Assembly: GCF_017744835.1 (NCBI RefSeq)
Contig: NZ_JAGIAM010000003.1
Coordinates: forward strand, 248,001-312,000
Length of the DNA stretch: 64,000 nt
Reading direction: 5' to 3'
From: Sphingomonas sp.
Lineage (GTDB): Bacteria; Pseudomonadota; Alphaproteobacteria; Sphingomonadales; Sphingomonadaceae
The notes beneath the pieces were generated by a model. It was not told the origin of the DNA and did not search any database. It saw only the letters and a list, made by a program, of their open reading frames with translations. A program made the position numbers and the translations under genes. Positions 1-9,037 of the stretch are shown piece by piece; position 1 is the stretch's first letter; each line of letters opens with the position of its first letter.

Positions 1-278
1 TAGTCGCGGTCGGTGAGCACCGACAGGCAGGCCGCGCCGCCGGCGGCATAGGCGCGGGCGTGCGCCGGGGGGTCGAAGTCCGGGCGGATCAGCCCCTTGG
101 AAGGGCTCGCTTTCTTGATCTCGGCGATCAGGCCATAGCCGCCCGCGGCCGCCTTCGCGTCGAGCGCTGCCTTGAAGCCGCGGGGAGGCGTCGGCGCGGG
201 CCAGGCGCGCGGGGCCGCGCGGCGCTCGGCGACTTCGGCGCGCTTGGTGGCGAGGATAAGGTCCAGCACGTTGCTCAT
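1..278 (-). CDS. trpC: indole-3-glycerol phosphate synthase (3' part outside window)
   Basis: Cytoplasmic enzyme of tryptophan synthesis that closes the ring of carboxyphenylamino-deoxyribulose phosphate to indole-3-glycerol phosphate. About 92 N-terminal codons are visible. The start reads [20 protein letters not shown], and the family signature [11 protein letters not shown] with its catalytic lysine lies near residues 52-62, followed by the first strands of the (beta/alpha)8 barrel. The ATG lies 10 bases after the trpD stop, so the two are surely co-transcribed. The rest is cut off by the window edge, so integrity of the C-terminus cannot be judged. Confidence 0.95.
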   Translation of the reverse strand, partial: MSNVLDLILATKRAEVAERRAAPRAWPAPTPPRGFKAALDAKAAAGGYGLIAEIKKASPSKGLIRPDFDPPAHARAYAAGGAACLSVLTDRD

Positions 279-288
279 GCGCCAATAC

Positions 289-1284
289 TCATGCGAACGC
301 GATCCAGCAGTCGAGCAGCGCGTTGGCAAGCCCGTTGTCGAGCACTTCGGCGGCTTCCTCGACACCGTCGGCGAGATTGTCGACGCGGCCGGCGACCATC
401 AGCGCGGCGGCGGCGTTGAGCAGCACCGCGTCGCGATAGGGGCCCGTCTCGCCCTGCAGCAGCCGGCGCAGCGCCAGCGCATTATACTCGGGGTCGCCGC
501 CGCGGATCGCGACGAGAGGGTGGCGGGGAAGGCCGGCGTCGTCGGGCGAGATCCGCTCGGGCAGGCGTGCGCTGCCGATGTTGACGATCACGCTCGTCCC
601 CTCGGTCGAAAGCTCGTCGAGCCCTTCCTCGCCCGAGACGACCGCGGCCGCCTCGGCGCCCAATTGCGCGAGCGCCTCGGCATAGATGGGCGCATAGTCC
701 GGCCGAGCGATGCCGATGAGCTGGCGCGTGACATGCGCCGGGTTGGCGAGCGGCCCCATCAGGTTGAAGATCGTGCGGCGGCCGATGCGGCGGCGCAGCG
801 GGCCGATCCGCGCCATCGCCGGATGGTGATGCTGCGCGAAGAGGAAGGCGATGCCCAGCTCGTGCAGGCTCTCCTCGGCGCGCGCGGCGGCGCGATCGAG
901 GTTGAGCCCCAATGCCTCGAGCGTGTCGGCGGCGCCGGCCTTGGACGAGGCGGCGCGATTGCCGTGCTTGGCGACCGGAACCCCCGCCGCGGCGACGACC
1001 AGGCTGACTGCGGTCGAGACGTTGAGCGTGTGATGCCCGTCGCCGCCGGTGCCACAGACGTCGATGGCTCCCGGCGGTGCGGTGATCGGGATCAGCCGCT
1101 CGCGCATCGCCCGCGCGGCCTCGGCGATCTCGATGCTGGTCTCGCCGCGGATCGACAGGTCGATCAGGAACCGCTCGATCGCCTCCTCGGCGACGCTGCC
1201 GTCGAGGATGTCGGCAAAGGCCTGCGCGGCGTTCTCGCGGCTGAGCGGCGATGCGGGATCGGGAAGGGCGGTATAGGTGGTCAC
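289..1284 (-). CDS. trpD: anthranilate phosphoribosyltransferase
   Basis: Transfers phosphoribose from PRPP to anthranilate, the second step of tryptophan synthesis. The 331-residue length is normal for the family. The glycine-rich CGTGGDG motif at residues 77-83 and [12 protein letters not shown] at 106-117 form the PRPP and anthranilate sites. I chose the GTG at 1284 because a GAGG ribosome site sits just upstream and the product then begins [12 protein letters not shown]; an in-frame ATG at 1344 would add 20 residues without a good ribosome site. trpC follows 10 bases downstream. Upstream, trpG is not adjacent: a repeat lipoprotein gene lies between them, so trpDC probably has its own promoter in 1285-1682. 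Confidence 0.96.
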   Translation of the reverse strand: MTTYTALPDPASPLSRENAAQAFADILDGSVAEEAIERFLIDLSIRGETSIEIAEAARAMRERLIPITAPPGAIDVCGTGGDGHHTLNVSTAVSLVVAAAGVPVAKHGNRAASSKAGAADTLEALGLNLDRAAARAEESLHELGIAFLFAQHHHPAMARIGPLRRRIGRRTIFNLMGPLANPAHVTRQLIGIARPDYAPIYAEALAQLGAEAAAVVSGEEGLDELSTEGTSVIVNIGSARLPERISPDDAGLPRHPLVAIRGGDPEYNALALRRLLQGETGPYRDAVLLNAAAALMVAGRVDNLADGVEEAAEVLDNGLANALLDCWIAFA

Positions 1285-1362
1285 GCTGCCTCTATCCCGG
1301 CGGGGCGCGGCCGAGTCGAGCAAATCCTGCTGGCGCGCGGGCAAGCTGGGCTGCGGCGCGCG

Positions 1363-1382
1363 CGGTTGACTCCGGTTGACTC
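1363..1382. repeat. perfect tandem decamer CGGTTGACTC x2
   Basis: Two head-to-tail copies of CGGTTGACTC, 10 bases each, about 80-100 bases upstream of the trpD start. Spacing of one helical turn fits a protein-binding direct repeat, but no regulator can be named from the sequence. Confidence 0.5.
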
Positions 1383-1542
1383 GATAGCGTGATTTTCGCC
1401 GGAAGCGACGGGGATGCTACAGCGAGGCGGCAACGAAGCGGCAGCGACGCTCCGGTGAAGCGGCGCCCAAGCGGCACCTGCCCGGGCCGCATGTGGCGGT
1501 GACGCGGCGGTCAGGCAGAGGGATTGCAGCTCGGGCATGTTC

Positions 1543-1557
1543 GAACGAAAGCAGAAC
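1543..1557. promoter_or_regulatory. candidate LexA (SOS) box
   Basis: On the minus strand this reads GTTC, seven bases, GTTC, the exact alphaproteobacterial LexA consensus. Just upstream on the same strand is AAAATAGGATTT, which recurs beside a second such box near 28.3 kb. It lies about 260 bases upstream of trpD. In sphingomonads lexA is often downstream of trpDC, which would make an SOS promoter here sensible; that gene is outside the window. Confidence 0.45.
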
Positions 1558-1682
1558 AAATCCTATTTTACCAGCGGATTTGTAACCGCAGCTACCCGAA
1601 GTCGGCCGTTCGAGTTGCTTACCGTGGTGCCCGGAAGCGGACGCCCGTCCATCGACGGAGGCAACGGTCGTCGCGGAGCTAC

Positions 1683-3023
1683 TCAGCGGATAGTGAGTTT
1701 GTACATCGCACCGAATCCGGGACGATTCCCCACGCCGCCCAAGCCTTCATTGTAGAAGGTCATGCCGTACAACGCTCCGTCTTGACCTTCGATAAGACCC
1801 ATTTCGGGGTCATACGGTTGCTTCTGTATGGGCCCGAAGGCAAACAAGGTGCCTATCGCGCCTTCAAGGGTCAGGCGAAACGCCGTGCCACCGCCGTTGG
1901 CACCGCCGCTCCGCGTCGTGCCATAGAGATTGCCGTCGCGGCCCATTGCAAGGAATGGGGAGGGGCCCTGCCCGTCATTGATTCCATCCCTTCCGAATGC
2001 ATACACGATCGTGAGCTTGGCGGTGGCTGGGTCAAGCCGATAGACAACTCCACATCCGTACTGACAGGCGCCCGCCCCGCCAGACGGCGTCGTGCCATAG
2101 AGCGCGCCGTCCGCTCCCACGAGCAATGATCCCTGAGGGCTTGAGGGATCGCCCGTAGTCGCACCAAAAGAATAGATGATGCTCATGTTACCATCCGGGG
2201 AGATCCGGAAGATGGTTCCCCGATCATTGGCTCCTCCCAGACCGGTCGTACCGTAAAGCGAACCATCCGAAGTTTGAACCAGCGGACCATTGGGTTGAAC
2301 TCCATCGGTCGCGGTTCGGCCAAAGGACTGCAGGGTTGTCAGCGTCCCCGACGGCGTCAGCTTGAAAACAGTACCGCAATTTGGCCCCGAACGCGGAATC
2401 TGCGCGCAGTGATTTGCGCCGCCCGAAGACGTCACACCGTATAAGTTGCCGTCTTTGCCAAAGACGAGCGAACCAGGCAGCGTGTCCCCTTCGCCGTTAG
2501 CGCCGCTAAACGAATAGATTGTGCGGTACGACGAACCGTCGAGGGAAATACGGAATACGGTTCCCCCGCCTCCATATGCTCCGCCATTCGAGGTCGTGCC
2601 ATACAGGGCGCCGTCGCCTCCTTGGATTAACGCACTTAGCGACGAGTAGCCGTCGGTGGCTCCTGCGCCAAATGTATGCAGAACCGATTCCTCGCCCGTC
2701 GGGGTTATGCGAAAAATGACCCCGCACGGTACGGGGGAAACCGGCCGACAGGTGTTGGCGCCGCCATTTCGGGTTGTTCCATAGAAATTACCGTCACTCG
2801 CTTGAAGCGGCGGGCCGTTGGGCTGGAAGCCGTCGGTTTCGCCAACCCCAAAAATGTGGAGGAAAGAGATGCTCGCCGTTGGAGTTGGGCTAGGCGTCGG
2901 GCTCGGCGTCGGCGTAGTAGATGGCGTTGGTGCAATCACCGATCCGCCGCCACTGCTTCCGCCGCCACAGCCCGTGAGCAGGCCGAGTGAAACGACGGCA
3001 CTACACCAACGCGAACGCTTCAT
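1683..3023 (-). CDS. secreted lipoprotein with seven GloVer-type tandem repeats
   Basis: Product of 446 residues. MKRSRWCSAVV... ends in a lipobox LLTGC (Cys19), followed by a Gly/Ser stretch and a Thr-Pro-Ser-Pro linker of the kind that tethers a domain away from the membrane. The rest is seven repeats of about 50-60 residues, each with a core such as GNLYGTTRSGGA followed by G-x-(V/I)-F-(R/K), typical of the 'choice-of-anchor tandem repeat GloVer' family (TIGR03803), presumably a beta-propeller. The ATG at 3023 has a GGGGG site five bases upstream; the ATG at 3050 does not. The DNA is more A/T rich than its neighbours and the gene separates trpG from trpD, both signs of insertion. The ligand is unknown. 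Confidence 0.85.
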   Translation of the reverse strand: MKRSRWCSAVVSLGLLTGCGGGSSGGGSVIAPTPSTTPTPSPTPSPTPTASISFLHIFGVGETDGFQPNGPPLQASDGNFYGTTRNGGANTCRPVSPVPCGVIFRITPTGEESVLHTFGAGATDGYSSLSALIQGGDGALYGTTSNGGAYGGGGTVFRISLDGSSYRTIYSFSGANGEGDTLPGSLVFGKDGNLYGVTSSGGANHCAQIPRSGPNCGTVFKLTPSGTLTTLQSFGRTATDGVQPNGPLVQTSDGSLYGTTGLGGANDRGTIFRISPDGNMSIIYSFGATTGDPSSPQGSLLVGADGALYGTTPSGGAGACQYGCGVVYRLDPATAKLTIVYAFGRDGINDGQGPSPFLAMGRDGNLYGTTRSGGANGGGTAFRLTLEGAIGTLFAFGPIQKQPYDPEMGLIEGQDGALYGMTFYNEGLGGVGNRPGFGAMYKLTIR

Positions 3024-3389
3024 TGAATCCCCCATTAATCGCGTCATCATACAGCTGGCAGGGACATCCGCCAGCGCTCAACTGGAGGCCTGCAACCATC
3101 GCGGGATTCCGTTGTGCGTACCTCCAGGTCTCGGCAGCGATAGGGTCGGCTGACTCCTTAACTATTTGCGACGCAAACGGCGGATATCGGACCTTGGGCG
3201 CAAAAGGCCGCCGTTCCGCTATCCACCCGGTAGCAGCCGTTCGATTTGAGTCCGTAATTACCGGCGCAAACCTACTTCGGCTTGCTTTCCGCCCCAACGT
3301 TTCTCGAGCGACGCCGCTCGTGGTGCGAAGGATGCCGAGACAAGTTCAGCAGGACGGTGTGTGTGGCCGGAGGTACGAACAGCGGGCCT
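3024..3389. other. non-coding interval between trpG and the lipoprotein gene
   Basis: About 365 bases of the same relatively A/T-rich composition as the lipoprotein gene. Open frames here lack start signals and family features. It must carry the lipoprotein promoter and the end of the trpG transcript, but I see no clear hairpin terminator or promoter. The composition suggests it arrived with the lipoprotein gene. Confidence 0.45.
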
Positions 3390-3974
3390 TCACGCCAGCG
3401 CCTTGGCCTCGATCCCCGCCAGCTTCAGGAAATTCGCCAGCATCGCATGGCCATGCTCGGTGGCGATGCTCTCCGGGTGGAACTGGACGCCGTGGATCGG
3501 CAGCTCGCGGTGGCGGACGCCCATTACCGAGGCGTCCGATGCGGTGGCGTTGACCACCAGCTCGTCCGGAATGTCCTTGACGATCAGCGAGTGGTAGCGT
3601 GTCGCTGTGAAGGGCGAGGGGAGGCCCTCGAACAGCCCGGTGCCGTCGTGCTCGACGGGGCTGGTCTTGCCGTGCATCAGCCCGCCGCGCACCACCTGCC
3701 CGCCGAAATGCTGGCCGATCGACTGGTGGCCGAGGCACACGCCGAGCAGCGGCTTCTTGAGCTCGGCGCAGGCCGCGACGAGGTCGAGGCTGATCCCCGC
3801 TTCGTTGGGGGTGCAGGGTCCCGGCGAGATCAGGAAGGCCTGGGCGTTGGACGCGATCGCGTCGCGGGCGCTCAGCGCGTCGTTGCGCACCACCTGCACC
3901 TCGGCGCCCAGCTCCATCAGATAATGGACCAGGTTCCAGGTGAAGCTGTCGTAATTGTCGATGACGAGGATCAT
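3390..3974 (-). CDS. trpG: anthranilate synthase component II (glutamine amidotransferase)
   Basis: Supplies ammonia from glutamine to TrpE. The 194-residue class-I amidotransferase has the nucleophile in GVCLGHQ (Cys80) and the His166/Glu168 pair in GVQFHPES, so the triad is intact. The oxyanion segment [11 protein letters not shown] is at 50-60. The ATG at 3974 begins [12 protein letters not shown], the standard N-terminus; the longer frame upstream is not conserved. The usual trpG-trpD adjacency is broken here by about 2.1 kb. A small secreted-protein gene on the opposite strand separates it from trpE, so trpG may be transcribed from the short gap at 3975-4080. Confidence 0.96.
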   Translation of the reverse strand: MILVIDNYDSFTWNLVHYLMELGAEVQVVRNDALSARDAIASNAQAFLISPGPCTPNEAGISLDLVAACAELKKPLLGVCLGHQSIGQHFGGQVVRGGLMHGKTSPVEHDGTGLFEGLPSPFTATRYHSLIVKDIPDELVVNATASDASVMGVRHRELPIHGVQFHPESIATEHGHAMLANFLKLAGIEAKALA

Positions 3975-4080
3975 GGCGCCGAGGTAGGGCGTTTCTCTTA
4001 ATCCCACAATTGCCTTGGCGCGGCCACAGTCCGGGGCGAGACGCGTGCCACAGGGGCGTAACGTTAGCCGAGGAGTCCGA

Positions 4081-4485
4081 ATGCTCGCCCGATTGATCCT
4101 TGCCACGGCGCTGCTCGCCGCGCCCGCTGCCGCGCAGGACAGCAAAGCGTCGCAGGAGGCGCCCAAGCGCGTCCGCTCGATCCTGCTCTACGGCAACGAG
4201 GAATGCCCCAAGGCCGAGAGCCCGGACGAGATCGTCGTGTGCGCCAATGCCGGCGAATCGCCCTATCGCATTCCGAAGCGCTTCCGGAACCAGCCCGACG
4301 AAGGCGCCGCGGCACAGGCCTGGACCAACCGCGTCGAGACCGTCGAGGAAGTCAACCGCGCCGGCCTGCCCAACAGCTGCTCGCCGATCGGCACGGGCGG
4401 CCAGACCGGCTGCAGCCGCGCGATGATCCGCCAATGGTACCAGGAACGCCTCGACGCCAAGGCCAAGGCTTCGCGCGTGCCGTGA
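4081..4485 (+). CDS. small secreted hypothetical protein
   Basis: 134 residues starting [19 protein letters not shown], a clear Sec signal peptide with an Ala-x-Ala cleavage site. The mature part has four cysteines, including the stretch [18 protein letters not shown] followed by YRIPKRFR, a pattern I have seen in short sphingomonad periplasmic proteins of unknown function. A GAGGAG site precedes the ATG by seven bases; the alternative upstream frame start at 4015 would bury the signal peptide. It lies head to head with trpG and tail to tail with trpE, so it is not part of the trp operon. The function is unknown. Confidence 0.75.
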   Translation: MLARLILATALLAAPAAAQDSKASQEAPKRVRSILLYGNEECPKAESPDEIVVCANAGESPYRIPKRFRNQPDEGAAAQAWTNRVETVEEVNRAGLPNSCSPIGTGGQTGCSRAMIRQWYQERLDAKAKASRVP

Positions 4486-4493
4486 TTGCGTGT

Positions 4494-4628
4494 TCCCTCT
4501 CCCCTTGTGGGAGAGGGAGGGAGCCGACGAAGTCGGCGGAAGGGTGAGGGGGAGTGAGACTCAGTCCCCTCATCCTTCCCACTCGCTACGCGAGCGGGCC
4601 CCTTCCTTCTCCCACAAGGGGAGAAGGA
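4494..4628. repeat. inverted pair of dispersed CTCCCCTTGTGGGAGAGGG-type elements
   Basis: Two arms of about 60 bases in opposite orientation (4494-4552 and 4565-4628). Each has a GC-rich palindrome around CCCCTTGTGGG, a second variable hairpin (AGCCGACGAAGTCGGC in the first arm) and a GGAAGGGTGAGGGG tail. The pair sits exactly between the convergent secreted-protein and trpE genes and probably acts as a bidirectional terminator. Related elements occur at 36.0, 36.4 and 48.3 kb. Confidence 0.75.
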
Positions 4629-4633
4629 GAGTT

Positions 4634-6139
4634 CTACTGGCCGAACCCGGCCTCGCTGGCCCGCGCCACGGCCTCGCGCGCGGCGGCGAAGAGGGCGCCG
4701 GACTTGGCCTCGCATTCGCGCTGCTCATATTCGGGCACGCTGTCGGCGACGATGCCGGCGCCGGCCTGGACGTGCATGACGCCGTCCTTGACCAACGCAG
4801 TGCGCAGCACGATGCAGCTGTCCATCGATCCGTCGGGCGAGAAATAGCCCACGCCGCCGGCATAGGGACCGCGCGTCTCCGCCTCGAGTTCGGCGATGAT
4901 CTCGCAGGCGCGCACCTTGGGCGCGCCGCTCACGGTGCCGGCGGGGAAGCCCGCGAACAGCGCGTCGAGCGCGTCGGCGCCGGGCCGCAGCCGGCCGACC
5001 ACGTTCGAGACGATGTGCATGACGTGGCTGTAGAACTCGATCGTATAGCTGTCGGTCACGCGCACGCTGCCCGCTTCCGCCGCGCGGCCGACGTCGTTGC
5101 GGCCGAGGTCGAGCAGCATCAGATGCTCGGCGCGCTCCTTGGGATCGGCGAGCAGGCTGGCGCGGTTGGCCTCGTCCTCGGCGGCGGTCTTGCCGCGGGG
5201 CCGCGTGCCGGCGATCGGGCGGATGGTGATCTCGCCGTCGCGGGCACGGACGAGGATCTCGGGGCTCGAGCCGGTGAGCGCGAAACCGGGCAGGTCGAGG
5301 TGATAGAGGAAGGGTGAGGGGTTCACCCGCCGCAGCGCGCGATAGAGCTCGAAGGGCGGCAGCGCGAACGGCGCGGTGAAGCGCTGGGCGAGCACGACCT
5401 GGAAGATGTCGCCGGCCGAGATGTACTCCTTGGCGCGCGCGACCATCTCGGCATAGCGGCCGGGGGGCAGCACCGGCTCGGGCACGATGTCGAGCGGATC
5501 GGCGCGCACTGGCGCCGGGAGCGCCGCAGTGGCGAGCCGTGCGGCAACCGCATCGATCCGGTCGGACGCGGCCTCGATCAGCGCATCCGGGCTGCGCTCC
5601 GCATCGGGCCAGACCGGCGCGACGAGGAACAGCGCATCCGCCAGCCGGTCGAAGATCAGCACCACGGTCGGGCGCACGAACAGCATGTCGGGCACGCCGA
5701 TCGGGTTCTCGGGCGGCCGCGGCAGCTTCTCGACCAGCCCGACGGTCTCATAGCCGAAATAGCCGACGAGGCAGGCGAGCGCGCGCGGCAGTTCGGCGGG
5801 CACGTCCATCCGGCAGCGTGCCACCAGATTGCGCAGCGCCTCGAGAGCGGGCTCCGTGCAAGGCGCGAAGGCCTCGCGATCGGTGAGCCAGTGCGGGTTG
5901 ATCTCGGCAGCGCCGGCAGTCGCGCGGAAGACCAGGTCGGGAGCCAGGCCGATCAGGCTGTGGCGCCCGCGCACCGATCCGCCCTCGACCGATTCGAGCA
6001 GGAAGTCTCCGCGCCCCGGCTCGATCAGCTTGAGCGCGGCGGCGACCGGAGTCTCGGTGTCCGCGACCTGGCGGCGCCAGAGCAGCGCCGGCCGCCCCGC
6101 GGCGAGCGCCGCGCGCGCGGCTTCGGCGCCTTCGCTCAC
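4634..6139 (-). CDS. trpE: anthranilate synthase component I
   Basis: Makes anthranilate from chorismate with ammonia from TrpG; the committed and usually tryptophan-inhibited step. 501 residues: an N-terminal regulatory domain, then the chorismate-binding domain with AGDIFQVVLAQRF, the substrate segment PIAGTRPRG, DLGRNDVGR, and FPAGTVSGAPKVRA near the C-terminal third. All catalytic blocks are present. The start is GTG at 6139, one base after the ppiD stop (TGA-G-GTG), which implies translational coupling with ppiD. It ends beside an inverted repeat pair that probably terminates the transcript, so trpE is uncoupled from trpG. Confidence 0.97.
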   Translation of the reverse strand: MSEGAEAARAALAAGRPALLWRRQVADTETPVAAALKLIEPGRGDFLLESVEGGSVRGRHSLIGLAPDLVFRATAGAAEINPHWLTDREAFAPCTEPALEALRNLVARCRMDVPAELPRALACLVGYFGYETVGLVEKLPRPPENPIGVPDMLFVRPTVVLIFDRLADALFLVAPVWPDAERSPDALIEAASDRIDAVAARLATAALPAPVRADPLDIVPEPVLPPGRYAEMVARAKEYISAGDIFQVVLAQRFTAPFALPPFELYRALRRVNPSPFLYHLDLPGFALTGSSPEILVRARDGEITIRPIAGTRPRGKTAAEDEANRASLLADPKERAEHLMLLDLGRNDVGRAAEAGSVRVTDSYTIEFYSHVMHIVSNVVGRLRPGADALDALFAGFPAGTVSGAPKVRACEIIAELEAETRGPYAGGVGYFSPDGSMDSCIVLRTALVKDGVMHVQAGAGIVADSVPEYEQRECEAKSGALFAAAREAVARASEAGFGQ

Positions 6140-6140
6140 C

Positions 6141-8087
6141 TCAGCGCGCCGAGCCCGTGCGGGTGAGATCCGCGCGCAGGCGAGCGATCGCTGCCTCGTT
6201 GCGCACCACCTTCAGGTGGTTGCGGATCGACGCGACGAACTGGCTGGCCTGCTCGGCACCGGCCTGCTGGCCGATCTCGGCCTGCACCCGGGCGATCGCG
6301 GCACGATCGCCGGCGGCGCTGTGCTCTTCCACCGCGTCGAGCTGGACGACGTAGAAGCCCATGCGGTTGGGACCCTCGACCAGCTTGGCGGTCTTGGGCG
6401 CCATGGTGAACGCCATTTGCACGTAGGGCGGCACCTGCTTGCCGAGCACGTCGGCGCGCTTCATGTCGAAGGGCTTGGGCGGGGCGCCCTTGGTGACGCC
6501 CGCCTCGGCCAGCGCCTGCTGCATCGGCACGCCCTTCTGGAGCTTGGCGACCACCGCGGCGGCGGCGGCGCGCGCCTTCTGGTGCGCCTTGTCCATCAGA
6601 TAGTCGGCCTTCACCTTGTCGCGGATCTGCGCGAGCGGGCGCGGGGCGGCCTGGACGATCTGATCGACCGCGACCACGGCGAAGCTGCCGTCGGGTGCGA
6701 CCTGGACGATCTCGGGATCGCCACCGGCTTCCTCGGCGGCGAAGGCGCTCTGGAGCACCGGGCCGAGAAGCGGATCGGGCTTGAAGTTGGGATCGTCGGG
6801 GTTGGTGCCCTGCGCCGTGAGCGCGGGCGTGCGGACCGCGGCCAGGCCGGCGTCGCGCACGGCCTCGTCGAAGGTCTTGCCGTCGCCCAGGCCGTCGTCG
6901 AGCGCCTGGCGCTTGGCGGCCAGCGCCTCGGTGGTCTTGCGCGTGGTGATCTCGGTGGCGAGGTCGCCGCGGACCTGGTCGAGCGTCTTGGCCGCAACCT
7001 GCTCGACGCCGGTCACGCGGAAGACGAGCCAGTTGCCGCCGACGCGGGTGGGGCCGACCACGGCGTTGGGCTGCGCGGCGAAGGCCGCATTGGCGAAGGC
7101 ATCCGAAACCTGCTGCGCGAGCGCGGACTTTTCGAGCGCGGTGAAGGTCCGCGCCTCGAGCCCCGAGCTGGTCGCAGCGGCGGCGAGCGAGCCACCCTTG
7201 GCCTTGGCGGCGACCTGGGCGGCGGTCGCCTGGTCGAGCGTGGTCACGAGCTCGACGCTGCGCTTCTGCGTGGCGGCGAAGCGGGTGGCCTGCTGCTTGC
7301 GGAAAGCGTCGGCGATCTCGGCCTCGGTCGCGGCCGCGCCGGCGCGGAGCGCATCCGGCTTGACCAGCGCATAGCGGACGACGCGGCGCTGCGGCACCAT
7401 GTAGCGCGCCTGGTTGGCAGTGAAGAAGGCGGCGAGCGTCTTGTCGTTGGGATCGGGGCCGGGGTCCATCGCGACCGACTGGATCAGGCCGACGGTGCCG
7501 GTGCGACGCTCGAGCATGAGCGAGGCATAGGGAAGCGCGACGCCTTCGGGCACCTGCGTGCCGATGGTCACGCGATTGACCAGCCAGTTGCCGTAGCGGT
7601 CCTGCGTCATGCCCTCGCGCAGCATCGCGGGCGAAATGCGGTTCTGTGCGAGCAGATCCTCGAACGCCTTCTGGCTGAACTTGCCGTCGAGGCCGAAGAA
7701 GGCCGGGGTGCTGGCGATCTCGCCGTCGATCAGCCGCTTGCTGACCTTCATCCCCGAATCCTGCGCGAACTCGGCCAGCGCGGTGGCGTTGACCATCTCG
7801 TCGAGCGCGAGGTCGAGCCCGCCCTGCGCCAGGAATTGCTCCATCGTGATGTTCTGGCCGTCACGCTGGGCGTTGCGCAGGAACCGGTCGATCCGGTCGC
7901 GCAGCTGGGCATCGGTGACTTGCGAATTTCCTACCCGGACCAGGACGTTGCCCTTGGCACCGCCGCCCATGTTGCGCACGCCGGTGATGTCGCCGGCGGC
8001 AAAGGCGATCGCGATGATCGCGAGGAAGATGAACACCGCGATCACGCCGTAGCGGGACTTGGTCAGGTTCCGGAAGAAATTGAGCAT
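6141..8087 (-). CDS. ppiD: PpiD-like membrane peptidyl-prolyl isomerase / chaperone
   Basis: 648-residue periplasmic folding factor anchored in the inner membrane. MLNFFRNLTKSRYG is a short cytoplasmic lead, residues about 15-31 form one transmembrane helix, residues about 35-190 resemble the SurA N-terminal chaperone domain (VTDAQLRDRIDRFLRNAQ...), and a parvulin-type rotamase domain follows in the middle. The length matches SurA_N/PpiD proteins. It is divergent from tpiA and coupled to trpE downstream, an order common in sphingomonads and probably without metabolic meaning. Confidence 0.92.
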   Translation of the reverse strand: MLNFFRNLTKSRYGVIAVFIFLAIIAIAFAAGDITGVRNMGGGAKGNVLVRVGNSQVTDAQLRDRIDRFLRNAQRDGQNITMEQFLAQGGLDLALDEMVNATALAEFAQDSGMKVSKRLIDGEIASTPAFFGLDGKFSQKAFEDLLAQNRISPAMLREGMTQDRYGNWLVNRVTIGTQVPEGVALPYASLMLERRTGTVGLIQSVAMDPGPDPNDKTLAAFFTANQARYMVPQRRVVRYALVKPDALRAGAAATEAEIADAFRKQQATRFAATQKRSVELVTTLDQATAAQVAAKAKGGSLAAAATSSGLEARTFTALEKSALAQQVSDAFANAAFAAQPNAVVGPTRVGGNWLVFRVTGVEQVAAKTLDQVRGDLATEITTRKTTEALAAKRQALDDGLGDGKTFDEAVRDAGLAAVRTPALTAQGTNPDDPNFKPDPLLGPVLQSAFAAEEAGGDPEIVQVAPDGSFAVVAVDQIVQAAPRPLAQIRDKVKADYLMDKAHQKARAAAAAVVAKLQKGVPMQQALAEAGVTKGAPPKPFDMKRADVLGKQVPPYVQMAFTMAPKTAKLVEGPNRMGFYVVQLDAVEEHSAAGDRAAIARVQAEIGQQAGAEQASQFVASIRNHLKVVRNEAAIARLRADLTRTGSAR

Positions 8088-8202
8088 GAAGGCCCGTTCG
8101 CAAGAGGAAGTTCGGGGTCTTTAGGGCCGCATCTCGCCGCCATCAAGCTTGTGCCGCGCGGTCGGATTGCTATCGCGGTCCGGCGAAGAGGGAGAGACGA
8201 AG

Positions 8203-8955
8203 ATGCGCCGCAAGCTGGTCGCCGGAAACTGGAAGATGCACGGGGTCAAGGCGCAACTCGGCGAGATCGAGGCGATCGCCGCCGCCGCGCGCGCCAACCC
8301 TGAAGTCGATGTGGCGCTGTGCGTGCCCTTCACGCTGATCGAGCCGGCGGTTGCGGTCGCTGCCGGGCTGCCGATCGGCGCGCAGGACGTGCACGAGGCA
8401 GAGAAGGGCCCGCACACCGGCTGCATCTCGGCCGAGATGCTGCGCGATGTAGGCGCCACGCTCACCATCGTCGGCCATTCGGAGCGACGCGCTGACCAGC
8501 ACGAGACGAGCCACGACGCCTGGGCCAAGGCGGCGGCGGCGCATCGCCACGGGCTGGAGGTGATCCTGTGCTGCGGTGAGACCGAGGCCGAGCGTGACGC
8601 CGGCCGCGCCGAGCGGATCGTCCAGTCGCAGATCGAGAAGTCGCTGCCCGACGGCGCCGCGCCCGACTGGCTGACGATCGCCTATGAACCGCGCTGGGCG
8701 ATCGGCACCGGCCGCACGCCGACACTGGAGGACATCGCTGCGATCCATGCGATCGCGCGCGCCAAGCTGAAGATGATGGCGGGCAACGGCGCCGCCGAGG
8801 GTATCCGGATTCTCTACGGTGGCTCGGTGACCGGCGCGAATGCCGAGGCGATCCTCAGCGTCGAGAATGTCGACGGCGCGCTCGTCGGCGGCGCGAGCCT
8901 GACGGCCGAGAAGTTCGTGCCGATCATCGAGGCAGCGGCGCGCGCCTCACGCTGA
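8203..8955 (+). CDS. tpiA: triose-phosphate isomerase
   Basis: Interconverts dihydroxyacetone phosphate and glyceraldehyde 3-phosphate. The 250-residue barrel has GNWKMHG with the catalytic lysine at the N-terminus, the electrophilic histidine in IVGHSERR, the catalytic glutamate in AYEPRWAIGTG with the flexible loop, and the phosphate-binding ILYGGSVTGANA. The ATG at 8203 follows a GGGAGAG site; an upstream in-frame start at 8149 adds a non-conserved tail. The 115-base gap to ppiD is a divergent promoter region. Confidence 0.98.
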   Translation: MRRKLVAGNWKMHGVKAQLGEIEAIAAAARANPEVDVALCVPFTLIEPAVAVAAGLPIGAQDVHEAEKGPHTGCISAEMLRDVGATLTIVGHSERRADQHETSHDAWAKAAAAHRHGLEVILCCGETEAERDAGRAERIVQSQIEKSLPDGAAPDWLTIAYEPRWAIGTGRTPTLEDIAAIHAIARAKLKMMAGNGAAEGIRILYGGSVTGANAEAILSVENVDGALVGGASLTAEKFVPIIEAAARASR

Positions 8956-9037
8956 GCGAACCCGCAAGCTTCTGAAATCACGGCAACGGCCGACTCGATT
9001 GCACCGCTGACGCGCGCGAATCTCCTATAAAGGAAGG

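Larger units (their letters stand above)
1285..1682. other. gene-poor interval upstream of trpD
   Basis: About 400 bases between the lipoprotein stop and the trpD start. Short open frames exist on both strands but none has family features or a convincing ribosome site. It holds a perfect tandem decamer at 1363-1382 and an exact GTTC-N7-GTTC box at 1543-1557. I read it as the promoter and leader region of trpDC. I could not place a reliable -35/-10 pair. Confidence 0.5.

Noticed and set aside
172..1392. 406-codon open frame on the plus strand across trpD
   Set aside because: It is the antisense shadow of trpD, rich in Arg/Gly/Ala with no family match; the minus strand encodes a complete, motif-bearing TrpD.
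1281..1559. Possible gene beginning just after the SOS box at 1.5 kb on the minus strand
   Set aside because: 92 codons with no ribosome site, low-complexity Ala/Arg/Pro content, and it runs into the trpD start; kept only as a remark.
5829..8303. 824-codon plus-strand frame opposite ppiD and trpE
   Set aside because: High-GC antisense frame without family features; the minus strand encodes full PpiD and TrpE.
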